Shown: positions 15,405 through 22,940 of the stretch, one piece after another
Layout: every line of letters starts with the position of its first letter
Numbering within the stretch: position 1 is the first letter of the stretch
Origin: Gemmatimonadota bacterium
GTDB taxonomy: Bacteria; Gemmatimonadota; Gemmatimonadetes; Longimicrobiales; Gaopeijiaceae
Assembly (NCBI GenBank): GCA_003564295.1
Contig: PXFI01000254.1
Span: 1-40,491, forward strand
Direction of reading: 5' to 3'
DNA: 40,491 bases
Translations under genes and position numbers: made by a program
The notes under the pieces: generated by a model
Told to the model about the DNA's origin: nothing
The model's database searches: none
Seen by the model: the letters and a program-made list of their open reading frames with translations, nothing else

Positions 15405-16535
15405 TCAATCCCAGGGTCGGAAGCGAACCAGGAACGTGGCCCCGAAGCGCTCGAAGTAGGAGTCGCCGATGTCCGTCTCGGCCCGGTTCCAGGCGAACCG
15501 AACCGCTCCATCCAGGTTCACGAACAGGGGCCGTACCACCTCCAAGTACACCACCGATGCGTTGTCGGCTTCCTCCCCGGGAACCAGACGTGCGAAGTCC
15601 GTCTTGGTCACGTATCGCTTGGTCGTCAGCACGGCGAAGAGGTTGACGCTGAGCTCCTGAGGGAGGGGAACGGACATGACCGCACGCAGGCTGATGGCGT
15701 CGTACTCGGGGCGGCTGGAGTTCGACCGGTTCAGGGTACCCTCCACGCCGGCCTGCGCGAAGAAGCTGGATCGGAGGGTCCAGGTGGCCCCCAGATTCAG
15801 GGTCTTGTCTCGCCGAAACGGATCCGCCGGGTCGAAGGTCCCCTGGTTCCGGTAACCCGTTGCCCTGAAGCCGGAATGCACCCGGATGGTCCAGGGGGAG
15901 CCCCAGGTCGCCCCCACCTCCACCCCCAGGACCTCCCGGTCCAGCAGGTCAAGCTGGGGGGTTGGTCTGGGGCTGCGGTAGTCGGCGAACTCGCCGAACA
16001 GCTGCCCATCCAGGTGGATTCCCCGCATGGGGTAGAGCTGGAGCCGCACTCTCCCGTCCGCCGTCAGATATCCGGGTTGGATGTAGAGAGGCATGGGTGG
16101 GCGGTCTTGCACCCGCCGGCCCCCACCCCCACCGAATACCCAGAGCTCCCCGAGAGAGCCCAGAGTCTCACGGTAACTCAAGTCCACCCGCCCCACCCAC
16201 TCCCTGGGGGCGTAGTCCCTGACCTGGAAGCCCCCTGCCACGAACTGCCGCAATCCCGCGTCGAATCGAAGAAAGGCCCCTCGCTCCCGGCGATTGAGAA
16301 GTGACACGCTTCCCCGCACACCCATCTCCCCAACGGCGGCAGACGCTGCGTCGGTGCTGTCCACGGCGGGTACGGTCACGGCGGCCAGATTCCCCCGGTA
16401 TCCTTCTGCGGAAATGCCACCGGTAAAGACCAGGTCCTGCCAGGTAACCTGAGCCCCGGCCCCCACGGGCAGGAGCAACCCTGCTACCAGGAGAGACGCC
16501 CGGAGGATAGCCCCCAGCCCGTGTCCGGTCCTCAT
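15405..16535 (-). CDS. Predicted outer-membrane beta-barrel protein, unknown function
   Basis: The 376-residue protein begins with a cleavable signal peptide (hydrophobic residues 9-27, likely cut after AGA before Gln29). The rest is rich in alternating polar and aromatic/hydrophobic residues with frequent Gly/Asn turns, and ends FLVRFRPWD, like the terminal strand of an outer-membrane barrel. No named family was recognised. Its start overlaps the stop of the coiled-coil gene by four bases, and it is the last member of the five-gene signalling operon, so it may be an output or a sensed partner of that system. The barrel prediction is from composition and pattern only. Confidence 0.75.
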   Translation of the reverse strand: MRTGHGLGAILRASLLVAGLLLPVGAGAQVTWQDLVFTGGISAEGYRGNLAAVTVPAVDSTDAASAAVGEMGVRGSVSLLNRRERGAFLRFDAGLRQFVAGGFQVRDYAPREWVGRVDLSYRETLGSLGELWVFGGGGGRRVQDRPPMPLYIQPGYLTADGRVRLQLYPMRGIHLDGQLFGEFADYRSPRPTPQLDLLDREVLGVEVGATWGSPWTIRVHSGFRATGYRNQGTFDPADPFRRDKTLNLGATWTLRSSFFAQAGVEGTLNRSNSSRPEYDAISLRAVMSVPLPQELSVNLFAVLTTKRYVTKTDFARLVPGEEADNASVVYLEVVRPLFVNLDGAVRFAWNRAETDIGDSYFERFGATFLVRFRPWD

Positions 16536-17521
16536 GCCGCTCCGCCCGCAAACAGACTACGGAGATCCGCCATCTCCAGCCTGATCTGCCGCCGGAAGCT
16601 CTCTGCCTTCACACGAATCCTCTCGATACGCTCCGACACCTCTTCCCTTGTGACCACAAGGAACTCGATGCGTTCCTCCAGGGTGAGAGGTCGCTCCTCG
16701 GCCCCCGGTGCATCAACCTCCCCGGGAGGCTGGGCCAGGGGCGGGATCGGGTCACTCCGGGATCCCGGCGGCCCAACCGGAAGCCGGAGGTCCCCGTATC
16801 GCTCCACCCCCGCCACGAAGTCGTCGGACTGGCGCATGAGGCGAAGGTCCCTCCGGAGCCCCTCCAAACGCCGATCGATCTCGCCAAGCAGTTCCTCGTA
16901 CTGATCCCCTCGTACATCGAGAATGCTGGCTTTGATTCTGATGTTCTCGTTGTCGTCCCGGGGTCCAATGACGATGTCCGGCTCCGGCTCCAGGATCACC
17001 TCCGGGTCCTCCTGGGCCCGCAGCTCGGCAATCTGGTTACGGGTGTCCTGTACCAGGATGGCCAGCTCCTGTCTCTCGTCCGGATCTCTGGCCAGATCCG
17101 CCTGCTGCAGCAGATCCTCCAGGTGCCTGGCCCGGGCATCCAGCAGGCGGCCCCGAGCCAGCCTCACTTCCCTCGCCTTCTCCTCCACCCTCAGCGTTTG
17201 CATCCTCATCTCGGGGCCGAGCCGGTAAGTGATGGCCAGGGCCTCCTCCTGGCCGGCCTTGTCCCCCACCTCCCCTGCACGACGAAAGGCCAGGGAAGCC
17301 CTGTTGAAGCGACTCTCCAACACTTCCAAGGCCTGAAATGCCGCCCTGTACTCATCGAGGCTGGAACGATACGCCAGATCCAGCTCGCTCAGAGTAAGAT
17401 CTTCCTGGGCGCCGGCGGGAAGAGCAAATGCCGCGGACACACACGCCACCACCAGGAGGGACACGCCCAGACGCGGTCCGAGGCGGCCCGTGGGGAACCG
17501 GCAGCGGCGGGAGGTAATCAC
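16532..17521 (-). CDS. Secreted coiled-coil protein, unknown function
   Basis: The 329-residue protein starts with a basic n-region, a hydrophobic stretch (residues 18-36) and an Ala-rich cut site before QEDLTLSELD, so it is probably periplasmic. Residues about 45-165 form long, charge-rich heptad-like helices (for example EEKAREVRLARGRLLDARAR), then a linker with EPEPDIVIG, a second helix about 205-235, a Pro/Gly/Ala-rich linker about 245-275, and a final helix about 278-320. No enzyme motif was seen. It is coupled by 4-base overlaps both to the response regulator upstream and to the beta-barrel gene downstream. It could bridge the envelope or act as a periplasmic adaptor; this is inference. 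Confidence 0.75.
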   Translation of the reverse strand: MITSRRCRFPTGRLGPRLGVSLLVVACVSAAFALPAGAQEDLTLSELDLAYRSSLDEYRAAFQALEVLESRFNRASLAFRRAGEVGDKAGQEEALAITYRLGPEMRMQTLRVEEKAREVRLARGRLLDARARHLEDLLQQADLARDPDERQELAILVQDTRNQIAELRAQEDPEVILEPEPDIVIGPRDDNENIRIKASILDVRGDQYEELLGEIDRRLEGLRRDLRLMRQSDDFVAGVERYGDLRLPVGPPGSRSDPIPPLAQPPGEVDAPGAEERPLTLEERIEFLVVTREEVSERIERIRVKAESFRRQIRLEMADLRSLFAGGAA

Positions 17522-18915
17522 GCTCGGATCCCGTACTTCTCGAGTTTGTAGTAGAGGGCGCTGGGCTTCAGGCCCAGGAGGCGTGCGGCTTCAGCCTTCA
17601 CGCCCCGGGCCTCCTCCAGAGCCTTTCGGACCAGGCGTTCCTCCAGGCCTTCCACCGCCTGGTTCAGGTCCAGGCCTCCGGCGGGGATGACTGCATCGAT
17701 GAGGGACGTGTCCAAGGCCGTCCCAGGCGGGAGGAAGGGAAGATCGTCTTCTTGAAGCACCGGACCCTCCGCCAATACCAGCGCCCGCTCCATCACGTTC
17801 TCCAGCTCCCTGACGTTGCCCGGCCAATCATACTCCCGCAACCGCTCCACGGCGCCAGTGCTCAGCCCATCCACCCGGTGATTGGTCCTGTCCTGGAGCT
17901 TGCGCAGGAAGTACTCCGCAAGCATGGGAATGTCCGTCTTCCGCTCCCGGAGGGGTGGGATGGTGATGGGAACCACGTGGAGCCTGTAGAAGAGGTCCTC
18001 CCGGAAGGAGTCTCCCTGCTGCAGGTCCTGCACGGGGGTATTGGTGGCCGCGATGATGCGAACATCTACCGTAAGGGTTTCCTCTCCCCCTACTCTCTCC
18101 AGCTCCCTCTCCTGGAGAACTCGCAGGAGTCGGATCTGGGTGGCCTGGTTGATGGTGGCGACCTCATCCAGGAAGAGTGTCCCCCCATTGGCCAGCTCGA
18201 ACCTCCCCCTGCGCTTGCGGTCCGCTCCGGTGAAGGCTCCCTTCTCATGCCCGAAGAGCTCCGAATCCAGGAGTCCCTCCGTAAGGGCGCCACAGTTCAC
18301 CCGAATGAACGGACCGTCCTTCCGTAGGGATCCCGCGTGGATGGCCCGGGCCACCAGTTCCTTCCCCGTTCCCGACTCCCCGTAGATCATCACCGTGGAC
18401 TCGCTGCGGGCCACACGCTCAACCCAGCGGAACACCTCCTGCATCTGGCTCGACTCGCCAACAATCTCTCCGTAACGCGCTTCAGCTTCCTCCCGGAGGT
18501 AGGTGTTCTCCACCCGCAGCGCCACGTTCTCCCGCCGGAGCCTGAGGCGCTCGGCCCGCTCTGCCAGGAGCCGGTCGATCTTCACGCCGAACTCCTCTGA
18601 AGAGAACGGCTTCGTGATGAAGTCGGCGGCCCCCAGCTTCATGGCCTCCACCGCCTTCTCGATGGTCCCGTAGGCGGTGATTACCAGTACTTCCGTGTCG
18701 GGAGAACGCTCCCGCACCGCACGGAGGACCTGAATCCCGTCCATCTTCGCCATCTTCAGGTCCGTTATGACCAGGTCGGCCCCCTTCTCGTCAAGAAGGC
18801 TCAACCCCCGTTCGCCCCCGTCGGCCGACACCGTCTTGTGCCCCCTCCGGCGCAAAAGGAGTTCCAGACCCTCCCTCATGGAGTCATGGTCGTCGATGAT
18901 GAGAACGTGCGCCAT
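17518..18915 (-). CDS. Sigma-54-dependent response regulator (NtrC family)
   Basis: The 465-residue activator has a receiver domain with acidic Asp8/Asp9, phospho-acceptor Asp52 and Lys102, then an AAA+ domain with Walker A GESGTGKE (179-186) and the sigma-54 contact GAFTGA (226-231), and a C-terminal Fis-type helix-turn-helix ending EKYGIRA. It would switch on sigma-54 promoters when phosphorylated by the kinase encoded next to it. Its start lies two bases after the kinase stop, and its end overlaps the coiled-coil gene. No sigma-54 (rpoN) gene is in the window and no convincing -24/-12 promoter was found upstream of the operon. Confidence 0.95.
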   Translation of the reverse strand: MAHVLIIDDHDSMREGLELLLRRRGHKTVSADGGERGLSLLDEKGADLVITDLKMAKMDGIQVLRAVRERSPDTEVLVITAYGTIEKAVEAMKLGAADFITKPFSSEEFGVKIDRLLAERAERLRLRRENVALRVENTYLREEAEARYGEIVGESSQMQEVFRWVERVARSESTVMIYGESGTGKELVARAIHAGSLRKDGPFIRVNCGALTEGLLDSELFGHEKGAFTGADRKRRGRFELANGGTLFLDEVATINQATQIRLLRVLQERELERVGGEETLTVDVRIIAATNTPVQDLQQGDSFREDLFYRLHVVPITIPPLRERKTDIPMLAEYFLRKLQDRTNHRVDGLSTGAVERLREYDWPGNVRELENVMERALVLAEGPVLQEDDLPFLPPGTALDTSLIDAVIPAGGLDLNQAVEGLEERLVRKALEEARGVKAEAARLLGLKPSALYYKLEKYGIRA

Positions 18916-18918
18916 GTC

Positions 18919-20346
18919 TTAATTCCTGGATTCTTCCGGAGAGAGATCCTCCCCACCACGGAAATATACCCTGAACTCGGCGCCCTCCCCAATCGAACCG
19001 TCCCCCAGGTTCGCCTCCACCCTTCCCAGGTTCGCCTCCACCACCCGTTTCACGATGGCCAGCCCCAATCCCGCACCCTGTGCTTTGTCCGTGACGAAGG
19101 GCTCGAAGATCCGGTCCTCCATCTCCCTGGGAACGCCGGGACCATTGTCCCTCACGATGATCAAAGCCTCGCCCCGGTCCGTCTCGCATCGCACCTGGAC
19201 CTTGTCTCCGGCATGGGCGGCGTTCCTCAACAGGTTCAGGGCGATCCGTTTCACGTGTTCCGGATCGGCCTTGGCCATGAGGTCCTCAGGAGGCAGGACC
19301 ACGGCAATCTCCCTGCCGGCCCCTTTCATCTCCATCTGGACCAGCTCCACGGCCTCCCTTACCGGCCCTCTGACATCATGGAGAATCATGTCCGGGCGCA
19401 GCGGCTTGGCGAAGGCGAGGAAGTCATCGATGATCCGGTTCAAGGCCGCCACCTCAGCCCGGACCTTGTTGATGAATTGACTCCTTTCGTGGGCGTCTTC
19501 CGTCTCAGCGGCCGCTGCCGCGAAGAGCTCCAATCCTCCAAGGGGGTTTCTGATCTCGTGGGCCACCTGGGCCAGCATGAGGCGGAGGTGCTCGTCCCGC
19601 TGCAGGATCCCTTCCCTCATGCGCTCCATGGCTCTGGAAAGTCGTCCCAACTCTCCTCCCCCTTCCTGCCCCACCGGCTCGTCCATCCTGCCCCTCTGGA
19701 TCCTCAGGGCCACACGCCCCAGGCGGTTGAGGGGCCTCGTCACCGTGGTGGCCAGGAGCCAGGCGATCAAGGCCGCCACCACCGCAGCCAGAATCGAGCC
19801 AACTATGACCGTCCTGCGAAATGCATAGAGAGGCGCCATGAAATCGGCCGGCATGAGGACTGCGAGAACCGCATCGGTCTGCTCCAGGCGCACGAAGCCA
19901 TACTTGAAGTAGCGCCCCTCCACTTCCTGATAGAACAGGGGAGATACGGTGTGGCCCAGAATGGCCGCCCTGTGGATCTCCTCGGAGTAGGGTGCCAGCT
20001 CCCAGAGCATGGCCCCAATGGGGATGGAGTCGGTGGGAAGGGTGGTGACCAGGGCCGTCAGGTCCGACCTGAGGATGTAGGCTTCATCCACGAAGCTCCT
20101 CAAGCGTTGGATCCGGCTCTGGATGCTGGTGAACTCCCGTCGCCCCTCATCGCCCGGCCTGAAAGCCAGGATCAGGTCGGCCGTGAGACCAACTTCCGCA
20201 GCGGCCCCGGCAACTTGCACCAGCTTGGCGTCCAACTCCTTTTCCAGGGCCCGGGAGGCAGTCCGGTAAGCGAGGATGCCTCCGAGGGCCGAAACCACGA
20301 CCGAGAAGGCCACGAAAACAAGGACGAATTGCTGGCGCAGGGACAC
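18919..20346 (-). CDS. Membrane sensor histidine kinase
   Basis: The 475-residue kinase has a first membrane helix (about 6-27), a periplasmic sensor segment of about 150 residues, a second helix (about 178-200), a HAMP linker (TRPLNRLG onward), the H-box VAHEIRNPLGG with phosphorylated His263, and an ATPase domain with NLLRNAAHA (N box), DNGPGVP (G1) and GAGLGLAIVKRVVEA (G2). The start codon is GTG at 20346, four bases after the lipoprotein stop. It pairs with the following NtrC-type regulator. The sensor segment resembles no domain that was recognised, so the signal is unknown; the upstream lipoprotein may contribute to sensing. Confidence 0.94.
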   Translation of the reverse strand: MSLRQQFVLVFVAFSVVVSALGGILAYRTASRALEKELDAKLVQVAGAAAEVGLTADLILAFRPGDEGRREFTSIQSRIQRLRSFVDEAYILRSDLTALVTTLPTDSIPIGAMLWELAPYSEEIHRAAILGHTVSPLFYQEVEGRYFKYGFVRLEQTDAVLAVLMPADFMAPLYAFRRTVIVGSILAAVVAALIAWLLATTVTRPLNRLGRVALRIQRGRMDEPVGQEGGGELGRLSRAMERMREGILQRDEHLRLMLAQVAHEIRNPLGGLELFAAAAAETEDAHERSQFINKVRAEVAALNRIIDDFLAFAKPLRPDMILHDVRGPVREAVELVQMEMKGAGREIAVVLPPEDLMAKADPEHVKRIALNLLRNAAHAGDKVQVRCETDRGEALIIVRDNGPGVPREMEDRIFEPFVTDKAQGAGLGLAIVKRVVEANLGRVEANLGDGSIGEGAEFRVYFRGGEDLSPEESRN

Positions 20347-20350
20347 GGTA

Positions 20351-21385
20351 TCAGGTCCCGCATGGCACCCGCTCGACGATGATCTCGCTGAAGCGGATCG
20401 GCTCGCGGGTCCGGGGCGCTACGACAACGTGCACAGGGTAGTGCGTGCGGGCTGCCGGGGAGCAGAAATCACCCGGTATCCGCTCGAAGATATGGACCTG
20501 TGTGCCTTCCCCAGTCTGGAGGACCCTCCTCACCTCCACGCTGTCACCCGCTTCGGCCCGGGAGCCCACAGCCGCCACCACGACCATCTCCCGGCTCCAG
20601 TCCACACCGGGGGGCACCGAAAGGAGGCTACCGGTGTGGGCTTGCCAGAAGGCCTCCCAGCCCGTGGGAGACTGGGGATTGCCTTCCGGTATGGACAGGA
20701 ACACCCTGGGCTCCGGCAGCCTTGCCCCAGAATCGTCGGCACGGTCCAGGGTCCCGAAAGGGACACTGCCCAGATACGTGGAGGTGAATTGATACCCCTG
20801 GGTGAAGTCCCTTACGAGGAGGGCTGCTTGGATGACACGCCCGGCCTGAAAATCCGGGCCGGCATGGGAGGTCTCCATGGTGGCCAGGGTTCCCTCGGCA
20901 CATCGTGTCCAGGTGGCTTCCTCTTCTCTGGCTTGATCCCAGATCGAGACGGTGACGTGGGTCCAGCCCGTTGGGCAGGGACCCGGAAGGCCTTGGGCCA
21001 GCTCAGGTATGAACAGTTGGAGACCCGCAGTCTCGTTGAGCTGGGTAATGAGGGAGGCGTAGGCCGCAGCATATGCCCGGGGATCGCCTTGATTGCGACG
21101 CACATTTTCGTCACCTGCCAGGCCGCGGTAGGAGATGACCTCCCTGAGTACCCAGGCTCCGGAAGATGCCCAGGTGAGAATCTGTTGGATCTCCCCCTTT
21201 CCTTCCCGAAAGACGAGAGGGGCTACAAGGGTTACTCGAATCTCGCCGAGCTGGCCGAATCTGAGAGATCCAACGGGTGGCGTGATCTGCTCATCCTGGC
21301 AGCCGGGTGTGCCTGTACCCACCATGGCCAGGAACAAGAATCCCATAACGATGCGTCGGCTACTGCATTTGTGGGAGAAATCCAT
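20351..21385 (-). CDS. Lipoprotein, possibly with a PrcB-like C-terminal domain
   Basis: The 344-residue protein starts with a lipoprotein signal (basic n-region, hydrophobic GFLFLAMVGTG, lipobox TPGC), so it is probably lipid-anchored. The central part contains several helices and Cys residues. The last 100 residues, with VDWSREMVVVAAVGSRAEAG, DSVEVRRVL and YPVHVVVAPR, resemble the PrcB C-terminal protease-complex fold, but the usual TGGY motif is not clear, so this is tentative. ATG 21385 is chosen because it gives a good lipoprotein signal; the frame extends to 21574, overlapping dnaN. It is the first gene of the five-gene operon and lies four bases before the kinase, so it may be its envelope sensor or regulator. 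Confidence 0.72.
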   Translation of the reverse strand: MDFSHKCSSRRIVMGFLFLAMVGTGTPGCQDEQITPPVGSLRFGQLGEIRVTLVAPLVFREGKGEIQQILTWASSGAWVLREVISYRGLAGDENVRRNQGDPRAYAAAYASLITQLNETAGLQLFIPELAQGLPGPCPTGWTHVTVSIWDQAREEEATWTRCAEGTLATMETSHAGPDFQAGRVIQAALLVRDFTQGYQFTSTYLGSVPFGTLDRADDSGARLPEPRVFLSIPEGNPQSPTGWEAFWQAHTGSLLSVPPGVDWSREMVVVAAVGSRAEAGDSVEVRRVLQTGEGTQVHIFERIPGDFCSPAARTHYPVHVVVAPRTREPIRFSEIIVERVPCGT

Positions 21386-21540
21386 AGACGGTTCCCGGCT
21401 CCAGTTCCTACTCGCCAAGTGTCCTTTCCTGGACCTGGCCCCTGGCACGCTGCATGGGTTCCTTGGGTCCCTGGTAGGAATCTCGCTCTCTGTCCGAAGA
21501 GCCCTTAGACTTCTACCCCGCGGAGGGTGCCGCCGTTCAT

Positions 21541-22653
21541 CTAGTCCAGGAGACGTAGAGGCATTACGAGACACAAGTAGTCCAGGTCTTCGTCACCTGT
21601 GGTCACCGGTTCGACGATTGTAGCTCGCTCCGGGGCCTTGAAGGTCAGCTTCACCTCATCGGTAGGTATGTACCGAAGCACCTCCAGAAGATAGTTGGCG
21701 TTGAAACCGATCTCGAGCTCGTCACCTTCATAGTGGAGCTCCAGCTCGTCCTCCCCCTCCCCCAGGTCGGGAGTAAGGACGCTGAGATGAACGGTGTTCT
21801 TCCCGAAGAGCAACCGAACACGATGAGTCTGATCACTGGCGACGATAGCCATCCGTCGCACCGCCGCCTCCAGCGACGCTTTCTGGACGATGGCCATCTT
21901 GTCGTTGTCCTTTGGGATCACCTGCTCGTAGTTCGGAAACGTCCCCTCGATGAGGCGGGTGAAAACTTCAGTGCCTGATGCTTTAAACCCCAGGTGGTTC
22001 CCATCCCTCGCCACATCCAAGGTGTCATCTGTCTTGAAGAGTCTTTGTACCTGCTGGAGAGCAGCTGGTGGTACAATGAAATCCGCACTGGTAGCCGTAG
22101 TGCCTCCGGCAGGAACGGCCATGCGAGCAAGGCGATGTCCATTTGTAGCCACCATTCGCATTCGCCCATCCCGGAGCTCCCACAGCACTCCATTGAGAAT
22201 GGGTCGACTTTCCTCTGTCGAAACCGCAAACGACGTATGGTGAATCAAACGCTGGAGGTGCTTGCCCGTGACTGTCCATCCCTCCTCGAAACGGATCTGC
22301 GGCAAGCTCGGGAAATCCTCACTAGGGAGACCGTTCAGCTTGAAGACACTCCGTCCACAGCGAAGCTCCAGCTGATCTCCCCGGGCCAGGATTTTCACGG
22401 GTTGATCAGGAAGCTCCCTGGCTATCTCCTGAAGCTTCTTTCCCGGTGCCGTGAGGGTTCCCGAAACAGTTACTTCCGCCGGAACCCGAATGCGCACTGC
22501 CACATCCAGATCCGTACCGGTCATCCACACCCCCCCTTCCTGAGCATCTATCAGGATGTTGGAGAGAACCGGTAGGGTGGTCTTGGTGGGAATGCTAGCC
22601 GAAACGGCAGCGAGACCCTGATGGAGATTCTGTCGGGTAATGGTGAGATCCAT
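21541..22653 (-). CDS. dnaN: DNA polymerase III sliding clamp (beta subunit)
   Basis: Forms the ring that tethers the replicative polymerase to DNA. The 370-residue protein shows three repeated clamp domains: the N-terminal LPVLSNILIDA, the central RPILNGVLWEL with ATNGHRLAR, and the C-terminal GFNANYLLEVLRYI, ending YLCLVMPLRLLD (usual form YVVMPMRL). The length is normal. GGAGG five bases before ATG 22653 supports the start. It follows dnaA on the same strand, with the probable origin between them. The next gene downstream starts 155 bases later, so the signalling operon probably has its own promoter. Confidence 0.97.
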   Translation of the reverse strand: MDLTITRQNLHQGLAAVSASIPTKTTLPVLSNILIDAQEGGVWMTGTDLDVAVRIRVPAEVTVSGTLTAPGKKLQEIARELPDQPVKILARGDQLELRCGRSVFKLNGLPSEDFPSLPQIRFEEGWTVTGKHLQRLIHHTSFAVSTEESRPILNGVLWELRDGRMRMVATNGHRLARMAVPAGGTTATSADFIVPPAALQQVQRLFKTDDTLDVARDGNHLGFKASGTEVFTRLIEGTFPNYEQVIPKDNDKMAIVQKASLEAAVRRMAIVASDQTHRVRLLFGKNTVHLSVLTPDLGEGEDELELHYEGDELEIGFNANYLLEVLRYIPTDEVKLTFKAPERATIVEPVTTGDEDLDYLCLVMPLRLLD

Positions 22654-22747
22654 GGATCCTCCGCTCTACCGGAAATCGGTCAGTGCTGTTTCCACAAGGA
22701 GCATGCGTCCGAGTGGTAGTTCTTCTAAGTGTAAGAAAGAAACCTCG

Positions 22748-22777
22748 TAGTAGTAGTACCTGTGGAAGTGTGGAAAA
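22748..22777 (+). promoter_or_regulatory. DnaA-trio array followed by two DnaA boxes (basal unwinding element)
   Basis: TAGTAGTAGTA (22748-22758) is followed by CC and then two abutting nonamers, TGTGGAAGT (22761-22769) and TGTGGAAAA (22769-22777). In Bacillus subtilis the strand loaded by DnaA during opening carries TAG-type triplets followed by a GC step and DnaA boxes in this same orientation. The adenine-rich sequence just before 22748 would be the unwinding site. Confidence 0.65.
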
Positions 22778-22896
22778 GGAAGACGTGGACGCCAGAAATC
22801 TCTTTACCGGGGTGGAAAGGGGCCTCTCGACTCCTTGTTGAGAGTATGGGGAGAAAATGAGTGCTCCTTGTGCATGATTGTCTCCGTCGGGTTCAT

Positions 22897-22922
22897 TGTG
22901 GAAGGCTTCCGGGCTTTCCACA
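22897..22922. promoter_or_regulatory. Inverted pair of DnaA-box-like sites
   Basis: TGTGGAA at 22897-22903 and TTCCACA at 22916-22922 form a perfect 7-bp inverted repeat around 12 bases that include the small dyad GGAAGGCTTCC. It sits 19 bases beyond the dnaA stop. It could be two head-to-head DnaA sites, a 3' hairpin of the dnaA message, or both. Confidence 0.5.
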
Positions 22923-22940
22923 GGTTCTCCCCAGTGTTCC

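Larger units (their letters stand above)
22654..22940. other. oriC: Probable chromosomal origin of replication (oriC)
   Basis: This 287-base dnaA-dnaN intergenic region contains five DnaA-box-like nonamers built on TTTCCACA: 22688-22696, 22761-22769 and 22769-22777 (reverse), 22897-22905 (reverse) and 22914-22922. An A/T-richer stretch at about 22722-22745 lies next to three TAG trinucleotides and a pair of boxes. No gene fits here. The dnaA-dnaN position is that of oriC in many bacteria. Boxes match the classical TTATCCACA with one or two changes; the best is TTTTCCACA (22769-22777, reverse). The call rests on motif clustering and position. Confidence 0.8.

Noticed and set aside
19247-19262. 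Partial parS-like sequence inside the kinase gene
   Set aside because: Only 11 of 16 positions match and the right half-site is lost; it lies in coding sequence under other constraints.
18838-20382. Plus-strand frame of 514 codons opposite the histidine kinase
   Set aside because: Shadow of the kinase gene, whose H-box and ATPase motifs are intact on the reverse strand.
21443-21449. TGGCACG resembling the -24 half of a sigma-54 promoter near the signalling operon
   Set aside because: It is on the plus strand, pointing away from the operon, and no TTGC-type -12 element follows at the needed distance.
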